A stretch of 64,000 nucleotides of DNA from Hydrogenimonas urashimensis (GTDB taxonomy: Bacteria > Campylobacterota > Campylobacteria > Campylobacterales > Hydrogenimonadaceae), in NCBI RefSeq assembly GCF_016593255.1, contig NZ_AP023212.1:1768501-1832500 (forward strand), in the 5' to 3' direction. Numbering within the stretch: the first letter of the stretch is position 1; each line of letters begins with the position of its first letter. The translations under genes were made by a program, and so were the position numbers. The notes beneath the pieces are model-generated. The model worked only from the letters and a program-made list of their open reading frames with translations. It made no database searches and was not told where the DNA came from. This document shows positions 52,740 to 62,168 of the stretch, piece by piece.

Positions 52740-54710
52740 TCAGAGCTTTTTGATCTTCTCGATCTCGTCCCGCAGCCTCGCCGCTTCTTCGAACTCCAGC
52801 TTTTTGGCCGCTTCATGCATCTTTTTGGTCAGTTCCTTGACGATTTTCTGCCGCTCTTTGGCCGGCATTCTCTCTATTTTGCCCCTTTTTTCGTACAAAA
52901 TACCGTGCTCTTCGAGTTTCAGGTTTTCATCGAGCCGCCGTCCGACCGACTTGGGGGTGATGCCGTGCTCTTCGTTCCACTTTTTCTGCCGTTCACGGCG
53001 ATGAAGGGTGATGTCGATGGCTTTTTTCATCGAATCGGTCATGGTTTTGGCGTACATCAAAACCCGGCCGTTTAGGTTCCGTGCGGCGCGTCCCATCGTC
53101 TGAATCAGTGCCGTTTCGCTCCGCAGGAACCCTTCCTTGTCGGCATCGAGAATGGCCACAAGGCTCACTTCGGGAAGGTCGAGGCCCTCCCTGAGCAGGT
53201 TGATGCCCACCAGCACGTCGAATTCTCCCATCCGCAGGCTTCGGATGATCTGGTTGCGTTCGATGGCGTCGATATCAGAATGCATGTACTTGACTCTCAA
53301 CCCCAGGTCGTTGTAGTAGGTGGTCAACTCTTCGGCCATTTTCTTTGTCAGAACCGTCACCAGCACCCGCTCGCCCCGTTGGACCACCTTTTTGATTTCA
53401 TCGAAGAGGTGCTCGACCTGGTACTCACTGTCGATTACCTCCACCTCAGGATCCAGCAGCCCCGTGGGACGGATGATCTGTTCGGCGACAACGGCGGAAA
53501 GCTCGATCTCCAGATCGGCCGGCGTGGCGGAGACGAAGAGGTAGTGGGGCGCTTTGTCGATGAACTCCTCGAAACGAAGGGGCCGGTTGTCCAGAGCGCT
53601 GGGAAGCCGAAAGCCGTACTCCACCAGCACCTCCTTGCGGCTCCGATCCCCTGCGTACATGCCTCGAAACTGCGGCAGACTCACATGGGATTCGTCGACG
53701 ATGATGAGGTAGGGCCTGCCCTTCATCTCGAAATAGTCAAGAAGGGAATAGGGGGTTTCGCCGGGTTTTTTGCCCGTCAGGTGCCGGGCGTAGTTTTCGA
53801 TCCCCTTGCACATGCCTGTGGTCTCCAGCATCTCCAGGTCGAATTCGGTGCGCTGTTTGAGGCGCTGGTATTCGAGCAGTTTGCCCTCTTTTTTGAACCA
53901 GGCCAGTCTCTCGGCCAGCTCTTCTTCGATGCTCTTGATCGCCTCCTGGAGCTTGGTGCCCCCGACGATGAAGTTGCTCGCGGCGTAGACCGTGGTGGTC
54001 GTAAGATCGGTGATCTTGCGGTTGGTGAGCGGATCGAAGGTATAGAGCGCCTCGATCTCATCGCCGAAAAACTCCACCCGCAGGGCCTCCTCCTCCGCGT
54101 AGGCAGGGTAGATGTCGACCACGTCGCCGCTTAGGCGGAAATCGCCCCGGTCGAAGAAGTTGTCGTTGCGCTTGTAGCCCATCTCCACCAGCTTCAAAAG
54201 CAGCGACCGCTGGTCTATTTCGTCGCCCACTTCCAGTTTCTGCACCATTTTTTTATATTCGATCGGGTTGCCCAGGCCGTAGTTGGCGGAAACGGAAGCG
54301 ACGACGATGACGTCGTCGTAGGTCAGCAGGCTCGCGGTGGCGCTCAGGCGCAGGCGTTCAAGTTCCTCGTTGATGGCGCTGTCCTTTTCGATGAAAAGGT
54401 CCTGCCGTGGAATGTAGGCTTCGGGCTGGTAGTAGTCGTAGTAGCTGATGAAGTATTCGACATGGTTGTTTGGGAAAAACCCCTTGAATTCGCTGTAAAG
54501 CTGCGCGGCCAGCGTCTTGTTGTGGGTCATGATGAGTGTTGGCATCTGCAACTTCTGGATGATCTGCGCCATCGTGAAGGTTTTGCCGCTGCCCGTGACG
54601 CCCAGCAGTGTCTGATAGCGGTGGCCCGCTTCGATGGAGTTTGTCAACAGTCTGATCGCTTCCGGCTGATCGCCGGAGGGTTGAAAATCGCTTTTGAGTT
54701 CAAAAAGCAC
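52740..54710 (-). CDS. uvrB: Excinuclease ABC subunit B
   Basis: UvrB, 656 residues, the damage-verifying helicase of nucleotide excision repair. Walker A is [10 protein letters not shown] (about residue 38), the beta-hairpin that probes DNA is around [12 protein letters not shown] (about 92), helicase motifs such as [17 protein letters not shown] follow, and the C-terminal UVR motif ([15 protein letters not shown]) contacts UvrC. The start is GTG at 54710 with AAGG six bases ahead. It faces away from the coiled-coil genes, as I recall from C. jejuni. Confidence 0.97.
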   Translation of the reverse strand: MLFELKSDFQPSGDQPEAIRLLTNSIEAGHRYQTLLGVTGSGKTFTMAQIIQKLQMPTLIMTHNKTLAAQLYSEFKGFFPNNHVEYFISYYDYYQPEAYIPRQDLFIEKDSAINEELERLRLSATASLLTYDDVIVVASVSANYGLGNPIEYKKMVQKLEVGDEIDQRSLLLKLVEMGYKRNDNFFDRGDFRLSGDVVDIYPAYAEEEALRVEFFGDEIEALYTFDPLTNRKITDLTTTTVYAASNFIVGGTKLQEAIKSIEEELAERLAWFKKEGKLLEYQRLKQRTEFDLEMLETTGMCKGIENYARHLTGKKPGETPYSLLDYFEMKGRPYLIIVDESHVSLPQFRGMYAGDRSRKEVLVEYGFRLPSALDNRPLRFEEFIDKAPHYLFVSATPADLEIELSAVVAEQIIRPTGLLDPEVEVIDSEYQVEHLFDEIKKVVQRGERVLVTVLTKKMAEELTTYYNDLGLRVKYMHSDIDAIERNQIIRSLRMGEFDVLVGINLLREGLDLPEVSLVAILDADKEGFLRSETALIQTMGRAARNLNGRVLMYAKTMTDSMKKAIDITLHRRERQKKWNEEHGITPKSVGRRLDENLKLEEHGILYEKRGKIERMPAKERQKIVKELTKKMHEAAKKLEFEEAARLRDEIEKIKKL

Positions 54711-54742
54711 GCATTGCCTTCTAATCTTTAAATTTATTAGTC

Positions 54743-54748
54743 TATAAT
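54743..54748 (+). promoter_or_regulatory. -10 box TATAAT for the coiled-coil gene pair
   Basis: A perfect TATAAT preceded by AT-rich sequence (AAATTTATTAGTC) lies 34 bases before the ATG at 54782, in the gap divergent to uvrB. Confidence 0.55.
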
Positions 54749-54781
54749 TATATCAGCAAACATTACCATGAAGGATTTCGG

Positions 54782-55012
54782 ATGGAAAACGTCCCGGTCA
54801 TCGAACAGCTCGCCAAAAAGATCGACGAAGTTCTGGCCCGACTCAAAACGCTGGAAGAGGAAAACGGCAGGCTTCGAAACGAACTGGTCTCCGTCAAAGC
54901 GCAGAACGAGGCGAAAGATGTACAGATCAACAAACTCAATGAAGAGTTGACGATGAAAGATCTCGAAATCGAAGAGGTGATTGGAAAAATCGAGGCGATT
55001 CTCGGCGAATAG
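54782..55012 (+). CDS. Small coiled-coil protein (ZapB-like, tentative)
   Basis: A 76-residue protein that is one continuous coiled coil: heptads run from IEQLAKKIDEVLARLKTLEE to the C-terminus without a break. In size and form it recalls the cell-division factor ZapB, but coiled coils are poor evidence of homology. It is followed eight bases later by a second small gene, and both sit between uvrB and pilin genes in the order I recall from C. jejuni, which hints at a conserved pair. Confidence 0.6.
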   Translation: MENVPVIEQLAKKIDEVLARLKTLEEENGRLRNELVSVKAQNEAKDVQINKLNEELTMKDLEIEEVIGKIEAILGE

Positions 55013-55020
55013 CGGTCGTT

Positions 55021-55236
55021 ATGAAAAAAATCTCTCTTGTCATCGGTGGAAAACGGTATACGATCACATTGGAAGAACCTTTCGCCGATGCTGTGGAAAA
55101 AGAGCTGCTCGAGCTCTTTGACCCGGGCAGGGACAACGAGATGAAAATTCTTCTGCAGGCATTCCTCTCCAAACAGATCGAGTACCTCGAACTCGAGCAG
55201 AAATTGAAAGAACTTCTGAAAAAATTTCCAGGTTAA
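55021..55236 (+). CDS. Small protein with a ZapA-like N-terminus (tentative)
   Basis: A 71-residue protein starting with a beta-hairpin-like segment ISLVIGGKRYTITLEEPFAD and continuing as a long helix (MKILLQAFLSKQIEYLELEQ). The layout, a short beta unit then a coiled coil, is that of ZapA, which bundles FtsZ filaments, although ZapA proteins are usually somewhat longer. Paired with the preceding coiled-coil gene, a ZapA/ZapB-like division module is an attractive but untested reading. Confidence 0.5.
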   Translation: MKKISLVIGGKRYTITLEEPFADAVEKELLELFDPGRDNEMKILLQAFLSKQIEYLELEQKLKELLKKFPG

Positions 55237-55259
55237 GTAAACTTTTACTCCGGTTGGTC

Positions 55260-55315
55260 GATAATAGTCCTGAGCCTTTGTAGCGACAAAGGACAATTAC
55301 TACTTTATAAAGGAG
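55260..55315 (+). promoter_or_regulatory. Promoter and leader hairpin before pilin gene 1
   Basis: GATAAT at 55260-55265 is a likely -10 box. The leader then has a perfect seven-base-pair hairpin, CCTTTGT (55275-55281), loop AGCG, ACAAAGG (55286-55292). The ribosome-binding site AAAGGAG follows at 55310-55316 in front of the ATG. CCTTT could instead pair with that AAAGG, so the leader may switch between two forms; this is speculative. Confidence 0.45.
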
Positions 55316-55320
55316 TAACC

Positions 55321-55776
55321 ATGCGACGTGGTTTTACAATGATTGAGTTGATCTTCGTGATCGTGATTCTGGGTATTCTGGCAGCAGTCGCCATTCCGAA
55401 GCTCGCAGCAACGCGTGATGATGCGAAAATTTCGAAAATGGCAAGCAATATTCAGACCGCGAAAAACGAAATCGCTTCCTACGTGGTATCCCAGGGCGGG
55501 ACCGATACGAACTGGACGCTCGCGACTTACAAGAAGGCTTCCAACGTCATCAGTGAAATGGCCGCTACCGGTGAAATCAATACGACATCCAACAACGGAC
55601 ATGATGTCATCCAGTTTGTCGACACAGACAACGGCGCGGTATGTATTACACTCGAATACAACGGAACCGATATTCTTATTGCCCAAAAAGATGAAGACAG
55701 CCGAATTTGTGACGGTGTCAAAAGTATGGTCAAAGAGGTCAACGTAACTGTCGCAGGACAGGGTGTCAAGTACTAA
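55321..55776 (+). CDS. Type IV pilin-like protein 1 (prepilin)
   Basis: A 151-residue prepilin-like protein. The leader MRRG is cleaved before FTMIELIFVIVILG, the classical prepilin peptidase site with phenylalanine at +1 and glutamate at +5, followed by the hydrophobic assembly helix. The rest is a small globular domain with two cysteines (AVCITLEYNG and SRICDGVKS), probably a disulfide loop. AAAGGAG precedes the ATG. It is the first of three related pilin-type genes leading into priA. Pilin-like genes are known here in C. jejuni. Confidence 0.88.
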   Translation: MRRGFTMIELIFVIVILGILAAVAIPKLAATRDDAKISKMASNIQTAKNEIASYVVSQGGTDTNWTLATYKKASNVISEMAATGEINTTSNNGHDVIQFVDTDNGAVCITLEYNGTDILIAQKDEDSRICDGVKSMVKEVNVTVAGQGVKY

Positions 55777-55784
55777 TCGACGTT

Positions 55785-55832
55785 ATAATTTTTCCATCAT
55801 ATTAAAAGGGGAGGAGTGGAATACTCCTCTCC
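55785..55832 (+). promoter_or_regulatory. Promoter-like box and hairpin before pilin gene 2
   Basis: TATAAT at 55785-55790 follows the stop of pilin gene 1. The hairpin GGGGAGGAGT (55808-55817), loop GGAAT, ACTCCTCTCC (55823-55832), with one mismatch, then lies near the expected 5' end of the transcript. It could instead end the first pilin transcript. Confidence 0.45.
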
Positions 55833-55841
55833 GTTGACAGA

Positions 55842-56336
55842 ATGAGATTTGATAAAATGAAATTGAAGAAAAAATCGATGTCCCGCGCTTTTACAATGAT
55901 TGAATTGATTTTTGTTATAGTGATTCTCGGCATTCTTGCCAGTGTCGCTGTAATGAAACTCAATGCCACGAGAGAGGATGCGCAGATCTCTTCCATCAGC
56001 GGAAGGGTATCGGCCATTTTGGGTGAAATCTCCTCGCATGCCGTTGCCAGTGCCACCTTGGACGGCAACGTGACACACTATTCCAACATCGCCCAGGAGA
56101 TGGTGGCCAATGGTGAGGCCACCGTCGAAAATACAGCGGATACGACTCGTCTGAAGATCAGGGCAGGGGAGGTTCCCGAATGTCTCGTTCTGAAGATCAT
56201 TCACAGCGTGACGGAGGAGAACCTCTCACTCGAAATGAATTCGGATGAGAACGATTATGTATGCCGTGGTGTGCAGCGGCAGCTGGCCGACAGGAATGTT
56301 ACGTTGCGTATAAGGGGAAGAATTGCAAAATACTAA
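55842..56336 (+). CDS. Type IV pilin-like protein 2 (prepilin)
   Basis: A 164-residue prepilin-like protein if read from 55842. The peptidase site is MSRA before FTMIELIFVIVILG, with alanine at -1 instead of glycine. The ATG at 55878 would give the short leader MSRA, like its neighbours; neither start has a good ribosome-binding site, so the exact start is uncertain. The globular part has two cysteines (PECLVLKI and NDYVCRGVQ). Its last 14 bases overlap pilin gene 3. Confidence 0.82.
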   Translation: MRFDKMKLKKKSMSRAFTMIELIFVIVILGILASVAVMKLNATREDAQISSISGRVSAILGEISSHAVASATLDGNVTHYSNIAQEMVANGEATVENTADTTRLKIRAGEVPECLVLKIIHSVTEENLSLEMNSDENDYVCRGVQRQLADRNVTLRIRGRIAKY

Positions 56337-56736
56337 ACGTGCCTTTACCATGATCGAACTGATTTTCGTCATCGTGGTTATCGGTATACTCGCTTCCATC
56401 GCCATGCCGAAACTCTGGGTAACGCGGACCGATGCGATCATTTCGAAGGGGCGTGCGGAAGTTTCGACCATACGAAGCGCCATTGCGACGGCCCATCAAA
56501 AAAATATGATGGAAGGAAACAACAGTTACCTTTCAACGCTCGACGACGGCACGACACTTTTTGGAAAAATACTGGATTACGGCATGCCTTCCGATACATC
56601 GCCGGGACATTGGAGCAAAAGCGGAAGCCACTATGTCTATCATATTGACTACGATACCAATGCCACTTTCGAATACAACGCCACGACAGGACGTTTTGAC
56701 TGTATCAGCGGAAGCTGCACGACTCTGACGCATTAG
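56323..56736 (+). CDS. Type IV pilin-like protein 3 (prepilin)
   Basis: A 137-residue prepilin-like protein with leader MQNTKRA before FTMIELIFVIVVIG. The start is a TTG at 56323 within the end of pilin gene 2, with GGGGAAG just upstream, so it is translated by coupling. The C-terminal half is a short beta-rich domain with one cysteine pair (FDCISGSCTTL) near the end, as in many minor pilins. The three genes together look like major and minor (pseudo)pilins of a type II secretion or DNA-uptake pseudopilus. Confidence 0.85.
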   Translation: MQNTKRAFTMIELIFVIVVIGILASIAMPKLWVTRTDAIISKGRAEVSTIRSAIATAHQKNMMEGNNSYLSTLDDGTTLFGKILDYGMPSDTSPGHWSKSGSHYVYHIDYDTNATFEYNATTGRFDCISGSCTTLTH

Positions 56737-56756
56737 AGCCTGTCATAAAAAAGGCG

Positions 56757-58592
56757 ATGTTTTATTACGAAGTTTGCCTGGTGGGCAGACGGACACCTGT
56801 CCTGACATTCCATTCGTCCGAACGACTGCCGGTGCACACCCTTGTGGAAGTGGAAGTGCGCGGCAAAAAATACACCGCTCTGGTTCAAAAAAGTGTCGCA
56901 AAACCCGAATTCGATACCAAACCAATTTTGCGGAAACTTCCCTTTTTGTATCGGGATTACCAGATAGAGACAGCTCGCTTCATAGCCTCCTACTATACCT
57001 CGCATTTTGCGGAAGCGATCGGCCTTTTCAGCCCTTTTTTGAATAGACAGGCCAATCTGCCTCCTTGCGGCTGCGTTTGCGATGTCGCTCTCTCCAAAGC
57101 GCAGCAGGAGGCTTACGAGGCATTGAAAAGAAACGAGACGGCCCTTCTTTTCGCTCCCACCGGAAGCGGCAAAACGGAAATTTACATCAAGCTTTTCGCA
57201 CAGATGCTGAGCGAAGGCAAAAGCGCCATATTCCTGATGCCGGAAATCAGCCTGACGCCGCAGATGGAAAAACGGCTGAAAATACACTTCGCGGATACCG
57301 TGGCGATCTGGCACTCGAGACTGACGAAAAAACGCCGAAGCGAAACACTCGAAGCGATTCGCGAGGGAAAAGTACGCATCGTCGCGGGTCCGCGCTCGGC
57401 CCTCTTTCTACCGCTTCACGATATCGGCCTGATCGTCGTGGACGAGGAGCATGATGACAGTTACAAAGCACACAACAGACCGCGGTACCATGCCAGGGAC
57501 CTGGCGCTTTTTATGGGGAAAAAGCTGGGGGCCAAGGTGGTGCTCGGCAGCGCGACGCCGAGCGTGGCGACCTACGCCAGACAGCCTGTTGTCAAGATCG
57601 AAAAACCTTTCATCGAAACGAAGAAGCGGTTCGTTTTCGAAAAGGGGGGCTGCCGCCTGACGCCGACGATGATCGAAGCGGTGGCGCGCCATACGAAAGA
57701 GGGCGGCCAGGTACTGGTGTTCCTTCCCACCCGCGCCAATTTCAAATATCTCTACTGCGAAAACTGCGGCTATACGGTGGAGTGTCCGTTCTGTTCGGTG
57801 GGCATGAGCCTTCACCGGCACCGCAAAGTGGTTCAGTGCCACTATTGCGGCTACGCCGAAAGAATCCCCTCCGCGTGTCCTACGTGCGGGTCGGTTATCC
57901 GTTCGGACCGCATCGGAACGGCGGAGGTGGTGGAGCAGCTGAGAGAGCGTTTCTCTGACCTTGTCATACAGCAGTTCGACAAAGACACGATCACCACGGC
58001 GAACAAACTGCAAAAAGCCCTTGATAGATTCGAAAAAAAAGAGACCGATGTGCTGGTAGGGACCCAGATGCTGGCCAAAGGGCACGACTATGCCGATATC
58101 ACTCTGGCGATCATACTGGGGCTCGACTACATTCTGGCGCTGCCGGACTACCGGGCCAGGGAGAGGGCGCAGGCGCTTTTCGTGCAGATATCCGGCCGTG
58201 CGGGGCGCGCTCGGGAGGCGGAGGTGATCGTCCAGACGAACCAGCCGGAATTTTTCATGGAATATCTGGGAGATTACGAGAAATTTCTCAAAGAGGAATC
58301 GCAGATGCGCGAAGGGCTCTACCCGCCCACAATGCATCTGTGCCGGCTTCTTTTTTCGGACAAAGAGGAAGCCAGAGGCGCCGCCAACGTGGAGCGGATC
58401 AAGGAGGCGATCGAGCGTTTCGGCAAAGTCGAAGTGGTCGGGGCCGGCAAAGCGCCCATCGAAAAGATTGCCGGCAAATTCCGATTCAATATCCTTCTGC
58501 GAAGCGCGAGCCGGCGGGATATGATGCGGGTCGTCAAGGCGGTCGAGGACGGCAGCTTCGAAGTGGATATGGATCCGGTCGATTTCGCATAG
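56757..58592 (+). CDS. priA: Primosomal replication restart helicase PriA
   Basis: PriA, 611 residues, reloads the replisome at collapsed forks. The N-terminal DNA-binding domain (residues 1-95) is short; Walker A is [11 protein letters not shown] (about 130), Walker B is DEEHDDSYK, and two zinc-binding groups follow, in [13 protein letters not shown] and [19 protein letters not shown] (about 335-380). The C-terminal helicase lobe has SGRAGRA. It follows the pilin genes by 20 bases, probably within one transcript. Confidence 0.96.
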   Translation: MFYYEVCLVGRRTPVLTFHSSERLPVHTLVEVEVRGKKYTALVQKSVAKPEFDTKPILRKLPFLYRDYQIETARFIASYYTSHFAEAIGLFSPFLNRQANLPPCGCVCDVALSKAQQEAYEALKRNETALLFAPTGSGKTEIYIKLFAQMLSEGKSAIFLMPEISLTPQMEKRLKIHFADTVAIWHSRLTKKRRSETLEAIREGKVRIVAGPRSALFLPLHDIGLIVVDEEHDDSYKAHNRPRYHARDLALFMGKKLGAKVVLGSATPSVATYARQPVVKIEKPFIETKKRFVFEKGGCRLTPTMIEAVARHTKEGGQVLVFLPTRANFKYLYCENCGYTVECPFCSVGMSLHRHRKVVQCHYCGYAERIPSACPTCGSVIRSDRIGTAEVVEQLRERFSDLVIQQFDKDTITTANKLQKALDRFEKKETDVLVGTQMLAKGHDYADITLAIILGLDYILALPDYRARERAQALFVQISGRAGRAREAEVIVQTNQPEFFMEYLGDYEKFLKEESQMREGLYPPTMHLCRLLFSDKEEARGAANVERIKEAIERFGKVEVVGAGKAPIEKIAGKFRFNILLRSASRRDMMRVVKAVEDGSFEVDMDPVDFA

Positions 58593-58599
58593 ATTTCGA

Positions 58600-58605
58600 T
58601 ATAAT
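58600..58605 (+). promoter_or_regulatory. -10 box TATAAT at the ispG start
   Basis: A perfect TATAAT ends eight bases before the ATG at 58613. Transcription would start at or within two bases of the start codon, making the mRNA leaderless. No Shine-Dalgarno sequence lies before the ATG. Confidence 0.5.
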
Positions 58606-58612
58606 CCTTTTT

Positions 58613-59680
58613 ATGATTCAACGCTATCCTACCAGACAGATTTATGTCGGCAATGTACCGGTGGGCGGTGGGGCACCGATATCGGTCCAATCGATGACCT
58701 ATTCGCGCACCGCTGACGTGGAAGCGACGGTGGAGCAGATCAACCGTCTCCATTTCGCCGGGGCGGACATCGTCCGTGTCGCGGTACCCGACTACGAAGA
58801 TGCCGAAGCGCTCAGGCAGATACGGGCGAAAACCTCTCTGCCTCTGGTGGCCGACATCCATTTCAATTACCGTCTTGCATTGATTGCCGCGGAATATGTG
58901 GATTGCATCCGCATCAATCCGGGCAATATCGGTGAGAAATCGCGGGTCAAAGAGGTGGTCAGGGCGTGCACGGAACGCAACATTCCCATTCGCATCGGTG
59001 TCAACTGCGGAAGTCTCGAAAAAGAGTTCGAAGAGCGGTACGGTCAGACGGCCAAAGGGATGGTCGAATCGGCCCTCTACAATATCAAATTCCTTGAAGA
59101 CCTGGGATTTACCGATATCAAAGTTTCCCTCAAGGCCAGTGATGTGGAACGCACGGTGGAAGCCTACCGGACGCTGCGTCCTCTGGTCGACTATCCGTTT
59201 CATCTGGGTGTGACCGAAGCGGGCACCGTCTTTCATGCGACGATCAAAAGCGCCATAGGACTGGGAACGCTGCTGCTGGAAGGGATCGGCGATACGCTGC
59301 GTGTCTCCATCACCGGCGAGTTGGAAAAAGAGATCGAAGTGGGACGGGCGATCCTAAAAGACAGCGGTGCGGCCAAAGAGGGGCTCAACATCATCTCCTG
59401 CCCCACATGCGGGCGTATCGAGGCCGACCTTGTCAAAGCGGTGGCCGAAGTGGAAGAGAGGACCAAACACATCAAGACACCTCTCAATGTCTCGGTGATG
59501 GGATGTGTCGTCAATGCCATCGGAGAAGCCAAAAGCGCCGACGTGGCGATCGCCTACGGCAAAGGGAGCGGGCTCGTGATGGTCAAGGGAGAGGTGGTGG
59601 CCAAACTGCCCGAAGAAAAGCTTGTGGATCGCTTTTTGGAAGAGGTGGAGAAAGTTGCCCATGAAATTGGGAATGGATAA
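58613..59680 (+). CDS. ispG: (E)-4-hydroxy-3-methylbut-2-enyl-diphosphate synthase IspG
   Basis: IspG (GcpE), 355 residues, a [4Fe-4S] enzyme of the MEP isoprenoid pathway. The TIM-barrel part has [31 protein letters not shown] and RINPGNIG; the cluster ligands are in SCPTCGRIE (about residue 265) and [10 protein letters not shown] (about 300). The length is normal. An ATG with a TATAAT ending eight bases before it implies a leaderless message. In C. jejuni gcpE also lies close to priA as I recall. Confidence 0.96.
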   Translation: MIQRYPTRQIYVGNVPVGGGAPISVQSMTYSRTADVEATVEQINRLHFAGADIVRVAVPDYEDAEALRQIRAKTSLPLVADIHFNYRLALIAAEYVDCIRINPGNIGEKSRVKEVVRACTERNIPIRIGVNCGSLEKEFEERYGQTAKGMVESALYNIKFLEDLGFTDIKVSLKASDVERTVEAYRTLRPLVDYPFHLGVTEAGTVFHATIKSAIGLGTLLLEGIGDTLRVSITGELEKEIEVGRAILKDSGAAKEGLNIISCPTCGRIEADLVKAVAEVEERTKHIKTPLNVSVMGCVVNAIGEAKSADVAIAYGKGSGLVMVKGEVVAKLPEEKLVDRFLEEVEKVAHEIGNG

Positions 59681-59708
59681 TGCAAACTGAGAAGAATGAA
59701 GCGGGACA

Positions 59709-62168
59709 ATGGAAGAACATCTTTATAATCTGAATATCGAACGGGCGGTGCTAAGCACGATCGTTTTCGACCCGGTGCAGTATGAAGAGATCGCGGCGCA
59801 GCTCAAACCGGAAGATTTCTACCACCCTTTCCATCAACATCTTTTCGCGGCGATGGAGGAACTTTTTAGGGCCGACCAGCCGATCGACGAGGAGTTTTTG
59901 AAGGAGAGGCTGCTGCACAAAAACCAGTTCGACGAAGTGGCGTTTCTCGATATTCTCAGCGCCAACCCCCTCTCCAACACCCATGCCTACATCAAAGAGA
60001 TCAAAGCCAAAGCGCAGAAACGCGCGCTGGTGACGCTGGCGACGGAGATCAAAAAGCTCACCATCGAAGACGACCTGCCGGCCGATGACGTGATGGATGC
60101 GGTGGAGGCGAAACTTTATGCCATCACATCCGAAGCGTCCACCCAGGATTTTCGCGAAAGCCAGGAGATGGCGCTCAGTACGCTGGAACATATCAAAAAG
60201 ATGAAAGAGCGGGGCAACTCCATGCTCATCGGTGTCGATACCGGCTTCAAGGAGCTCAACCGCATGACATCGGGATTCGGGGAAGGAGACCTGGTGATCG
60301 TCGCGGCGCGGCCGGCGATGGGAAAATGCCTGGGGAAGGGAACGCGCGTCCTGATGTACGACGGAAGCCTCAAGAGGGTCGAAGATGTGAAGGTGGGTGA
60401 CCTGTTGATGGGTGACGACTCGACCCCCAGGCGGGTTTTGTCCCTGGCGCGGGGACGGGAGATGATGTATTGGGTGCGTCAGAACAGGGGTATCGATTAC
60501 CGGGTCAACGAAAGTCACATTCTCTCACTCAAACGCAGCCGAAACGAGGGTGGCCACAAGCATGGCGAAATATTGAACATATCCGTCAGGGAGTACCTGC
60601 AAAAGAGCGACAAGTTCAAAAGCAATTACAAAGGCTACAAAGTCGCGGTGGAATTTCCTGCAAAAGAGGTTCCGGTAGATCCCTATTTTCTGGGAATCTG
60701 GCTGGGAGACGGACGTTGTGATGACGTCCGGATCGCTACGGAAGACCCCGAAATCGTCGAATACCTGAAAGCCTATGCGGTGAAACTCGGATTGTCGCTA
60801 CAGCTCTATACGGCAAAAGGCAAATGCCCCATGTATGCCATCACAAACGGCCGGCATGTAGACCCTCACGGCTCTTTTCCCATTCAGAAAGAGCTTCGGC
60901 TCCTGGGTCTCTTGGAGCGGAAACATATTCCACAGGCGTATCTGGCCAATGCGGAGAAGATCCGGCTGCAACTGCTGGCGGGATTGATCGATAGTGACGG
61001 TTATTATGATGACCACTATCATGTGATGGAGATTACCCAGAAAAACCGGCGGTTGGCCGAAGAGATCAAACTTCTGGCCGATACGTTGGGATTCCAAACC
61101 TCTCTGGTCGCCAAAAAGGCATCGATTCGGGAGCGGGGTTTTGAGAGTGAAGTGTATCGGGTGCGTATCGTCGGGGATCTGGACCGTATTCCGACAAAAG
61201 TGCCGCGCAAGCGGGCGCGGCCGAGAAAGGCGATAAGAGATGTGCGGCATACGGGCATTCGCATCGAACCCGACAGGGTCGATGACTACTACGGATTCGT
61301 GCTGGACGGAAACCATCTCTTTCTGCTGGAAGATATGACGGTGACACACAATACGGCACTGACGCTCAACATGGCGCTCAAAGCCCTCGAAAACGGGGAC
61401 GGGGTCGCCTTTTTCTCCCTGGAGATGCCGGCGGAGCAGCTGGTGCTGCGGATGCTGAGCGCCAAAACATCCATCGCCCTGCAGGATCTTCGGGTGGGAA
61501 ATCTGACCGACGACGAATGGTCGAGGCTCTCCGAAGCGGTGGATTGGCTGGGGAACCAGAAACTTTTCGTCGACGACGAAGGGTCGCTCAACATTCATCA
61601 GGTGCGCGCCAAACTGCGCAAACTCAAATCGCACCATTCCGAAATCAAGATCGCCTTCATCGACTACCTGCAGTTGATGACGGGTGCCTCCAACAAAGAC
61701 CGCCACCAGGAGGTCAGCGACATCTCCCGGGGGCTGAAGATGCTGGCCAGGGAGCTCAACATGCCCATCGTCGCCCTTTCGCAGCTCAACCGCTCTCTGG
61801 AGTCGAGGGCCGACAAGCGGCCGATGCTCTCGGACCTTCGCGAATCGGGGGCGATCGAGCAGGATGCCGACATCATCCTCTTCGTCTACCGCGACGATGT
61901 CTACCGAATCCGGGAAGAGAAGGAAAAAGAGATGAAGGCCCGGGCGGAAGGGAAAGAGTATAAATCCACTTTCCATGAAAAAGAGGAGGAGGATGCCGAA
62001 ATCATCATCGGCAAACAGCGAAACGGCCCGACCGGTATCGTCGAACTGAAGTTCCAGAAGCGGTTTACCCGGTTCGTCGATGCGGGATATGTCCCGGTCG
62101 AAGTCGTCTACGAGCAGAGCAACATCGATACGGGCGCCGAAACGAAAATTGAGCTTCCGCCTATCTAA
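59709..62168 (+). CDS. dnaB: Replicative DNA helicase DnaB, interrupted in-frame by an intein
   Basis: An 819-residue precursor of the replicative helicase. Residues 1-206 are the DnaB N-terminal collar and linker ending at ARPAMGK; residues 207-548 are an intein; residues 549-819 resume at TALTLNMALK. Splicing would restore the Walker A motif GARPAMGK-T and give a helicase of 477 residues, the normal size. Downstream are FFSLEMPAEQL, the Walker B IDYLQLM, and SDLRESGAIEQDADIILF. Unspliced protein should be unable to bind ATP, so helicase activity depends on splicing. It overlaps comEC by about 20 bases. Confidence 0.97.
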   Translation: MEEHLYNLNIERAVLSTIVFDPVQYEEIAAQLKPEDFYHPFHQHLFAAMEELFRADQPIDEEFLKERLLHKNQFDEVAFLDILSANPLSNTHAYIKEIKAKAQKRALVTLATEIKKLTIEDDLPADDVMDAVEAKLYAITSEASTQDFRESQEMALSTLEHIKKMKERGNSMLIGVDTGFKELNRMTSGFGEGDLVIVAARPAMGKCLGKGTRVLMYDGSLKRVEDVKVGDLLMGDDSTPRRVLSLARGREMMYWVRQNRGIDYRVNESHILSLKRSRNEGGHKHGEILNISVREYLQKSDKFKSNYKGYKVAVEFPAKEVPVDPYFLGIWLGDGRCDDVRIATEDPEIVEYLKAYAVKLGLSLQLYTAKGKCPMYAITNGRHVDPHGSFPIQKELRLLGLLERKHIPQAYLANAEKIRLQLLAGLIDSDGYYDDHYHVMEITQKNRRLAEEIKLLADTLGFQTSLVAKKASIRERGFESEVYRVRIVGDLDRIPTKVPRKRARPRKAIRDVRHTGIRIEPDRVDDYYGFVLDGNHLFLLEDMTVTHNTALTLNMALKALENGDGVAFFSLEMPAEQLVLRMLSAKTSIALQDLRVGNLTDDEWSRLSEAVDWLGNQKLFVDDEGSLNIHQVRAKLRKLKSHHSEIKIAFIDYLQLMTGASNKDRHQEVSDISRGLKMLARELNMPIVALSQLNRSLESRADKRPMLSDLRESGAIEQDADIILFVYRDDVYRIREEKEKEMKARAEGKEYKSTFHEKEEEDAEIIIGKQRNGPTGIVELKFQKRFTRFVDAGYVPVEVVYEQSNIDTGAETKIELPPI
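60327..61352 (+). mobile_element. DnaB intein with a LAGLIDADG (DOD) homing endonuclease
   Basis: A 342-residue intein at the P-loop of DnaB. It begins with Cys (CLGKGTRVLMYDGS, block A), and ends in LFLLEDMTVTHN, with the penultimate His, terminal Asn and Thr as the +1 extein residue. A block-B-like VNESHILSL is near residue 60 of the element. Two LAGLIDADG helices of a DOD endonuclease are visible: FLGIWLGDGR (aspartate at precursor residue 334) and LLAGLIDSDGYYD (aspartates at 428 and 430). Both splicing and endonuclease domains look intact, so it may still be mobile. Confidence 0.97.

Noticed and set aside
59709-62168. DnaB as a fusion with an extra accessory domain.
   Set aside because: The extra 342 residues interrupt the Walker A motif and have intein terminal residues and endonuclease motifs, so they are an intein and not a stable domain fusion.
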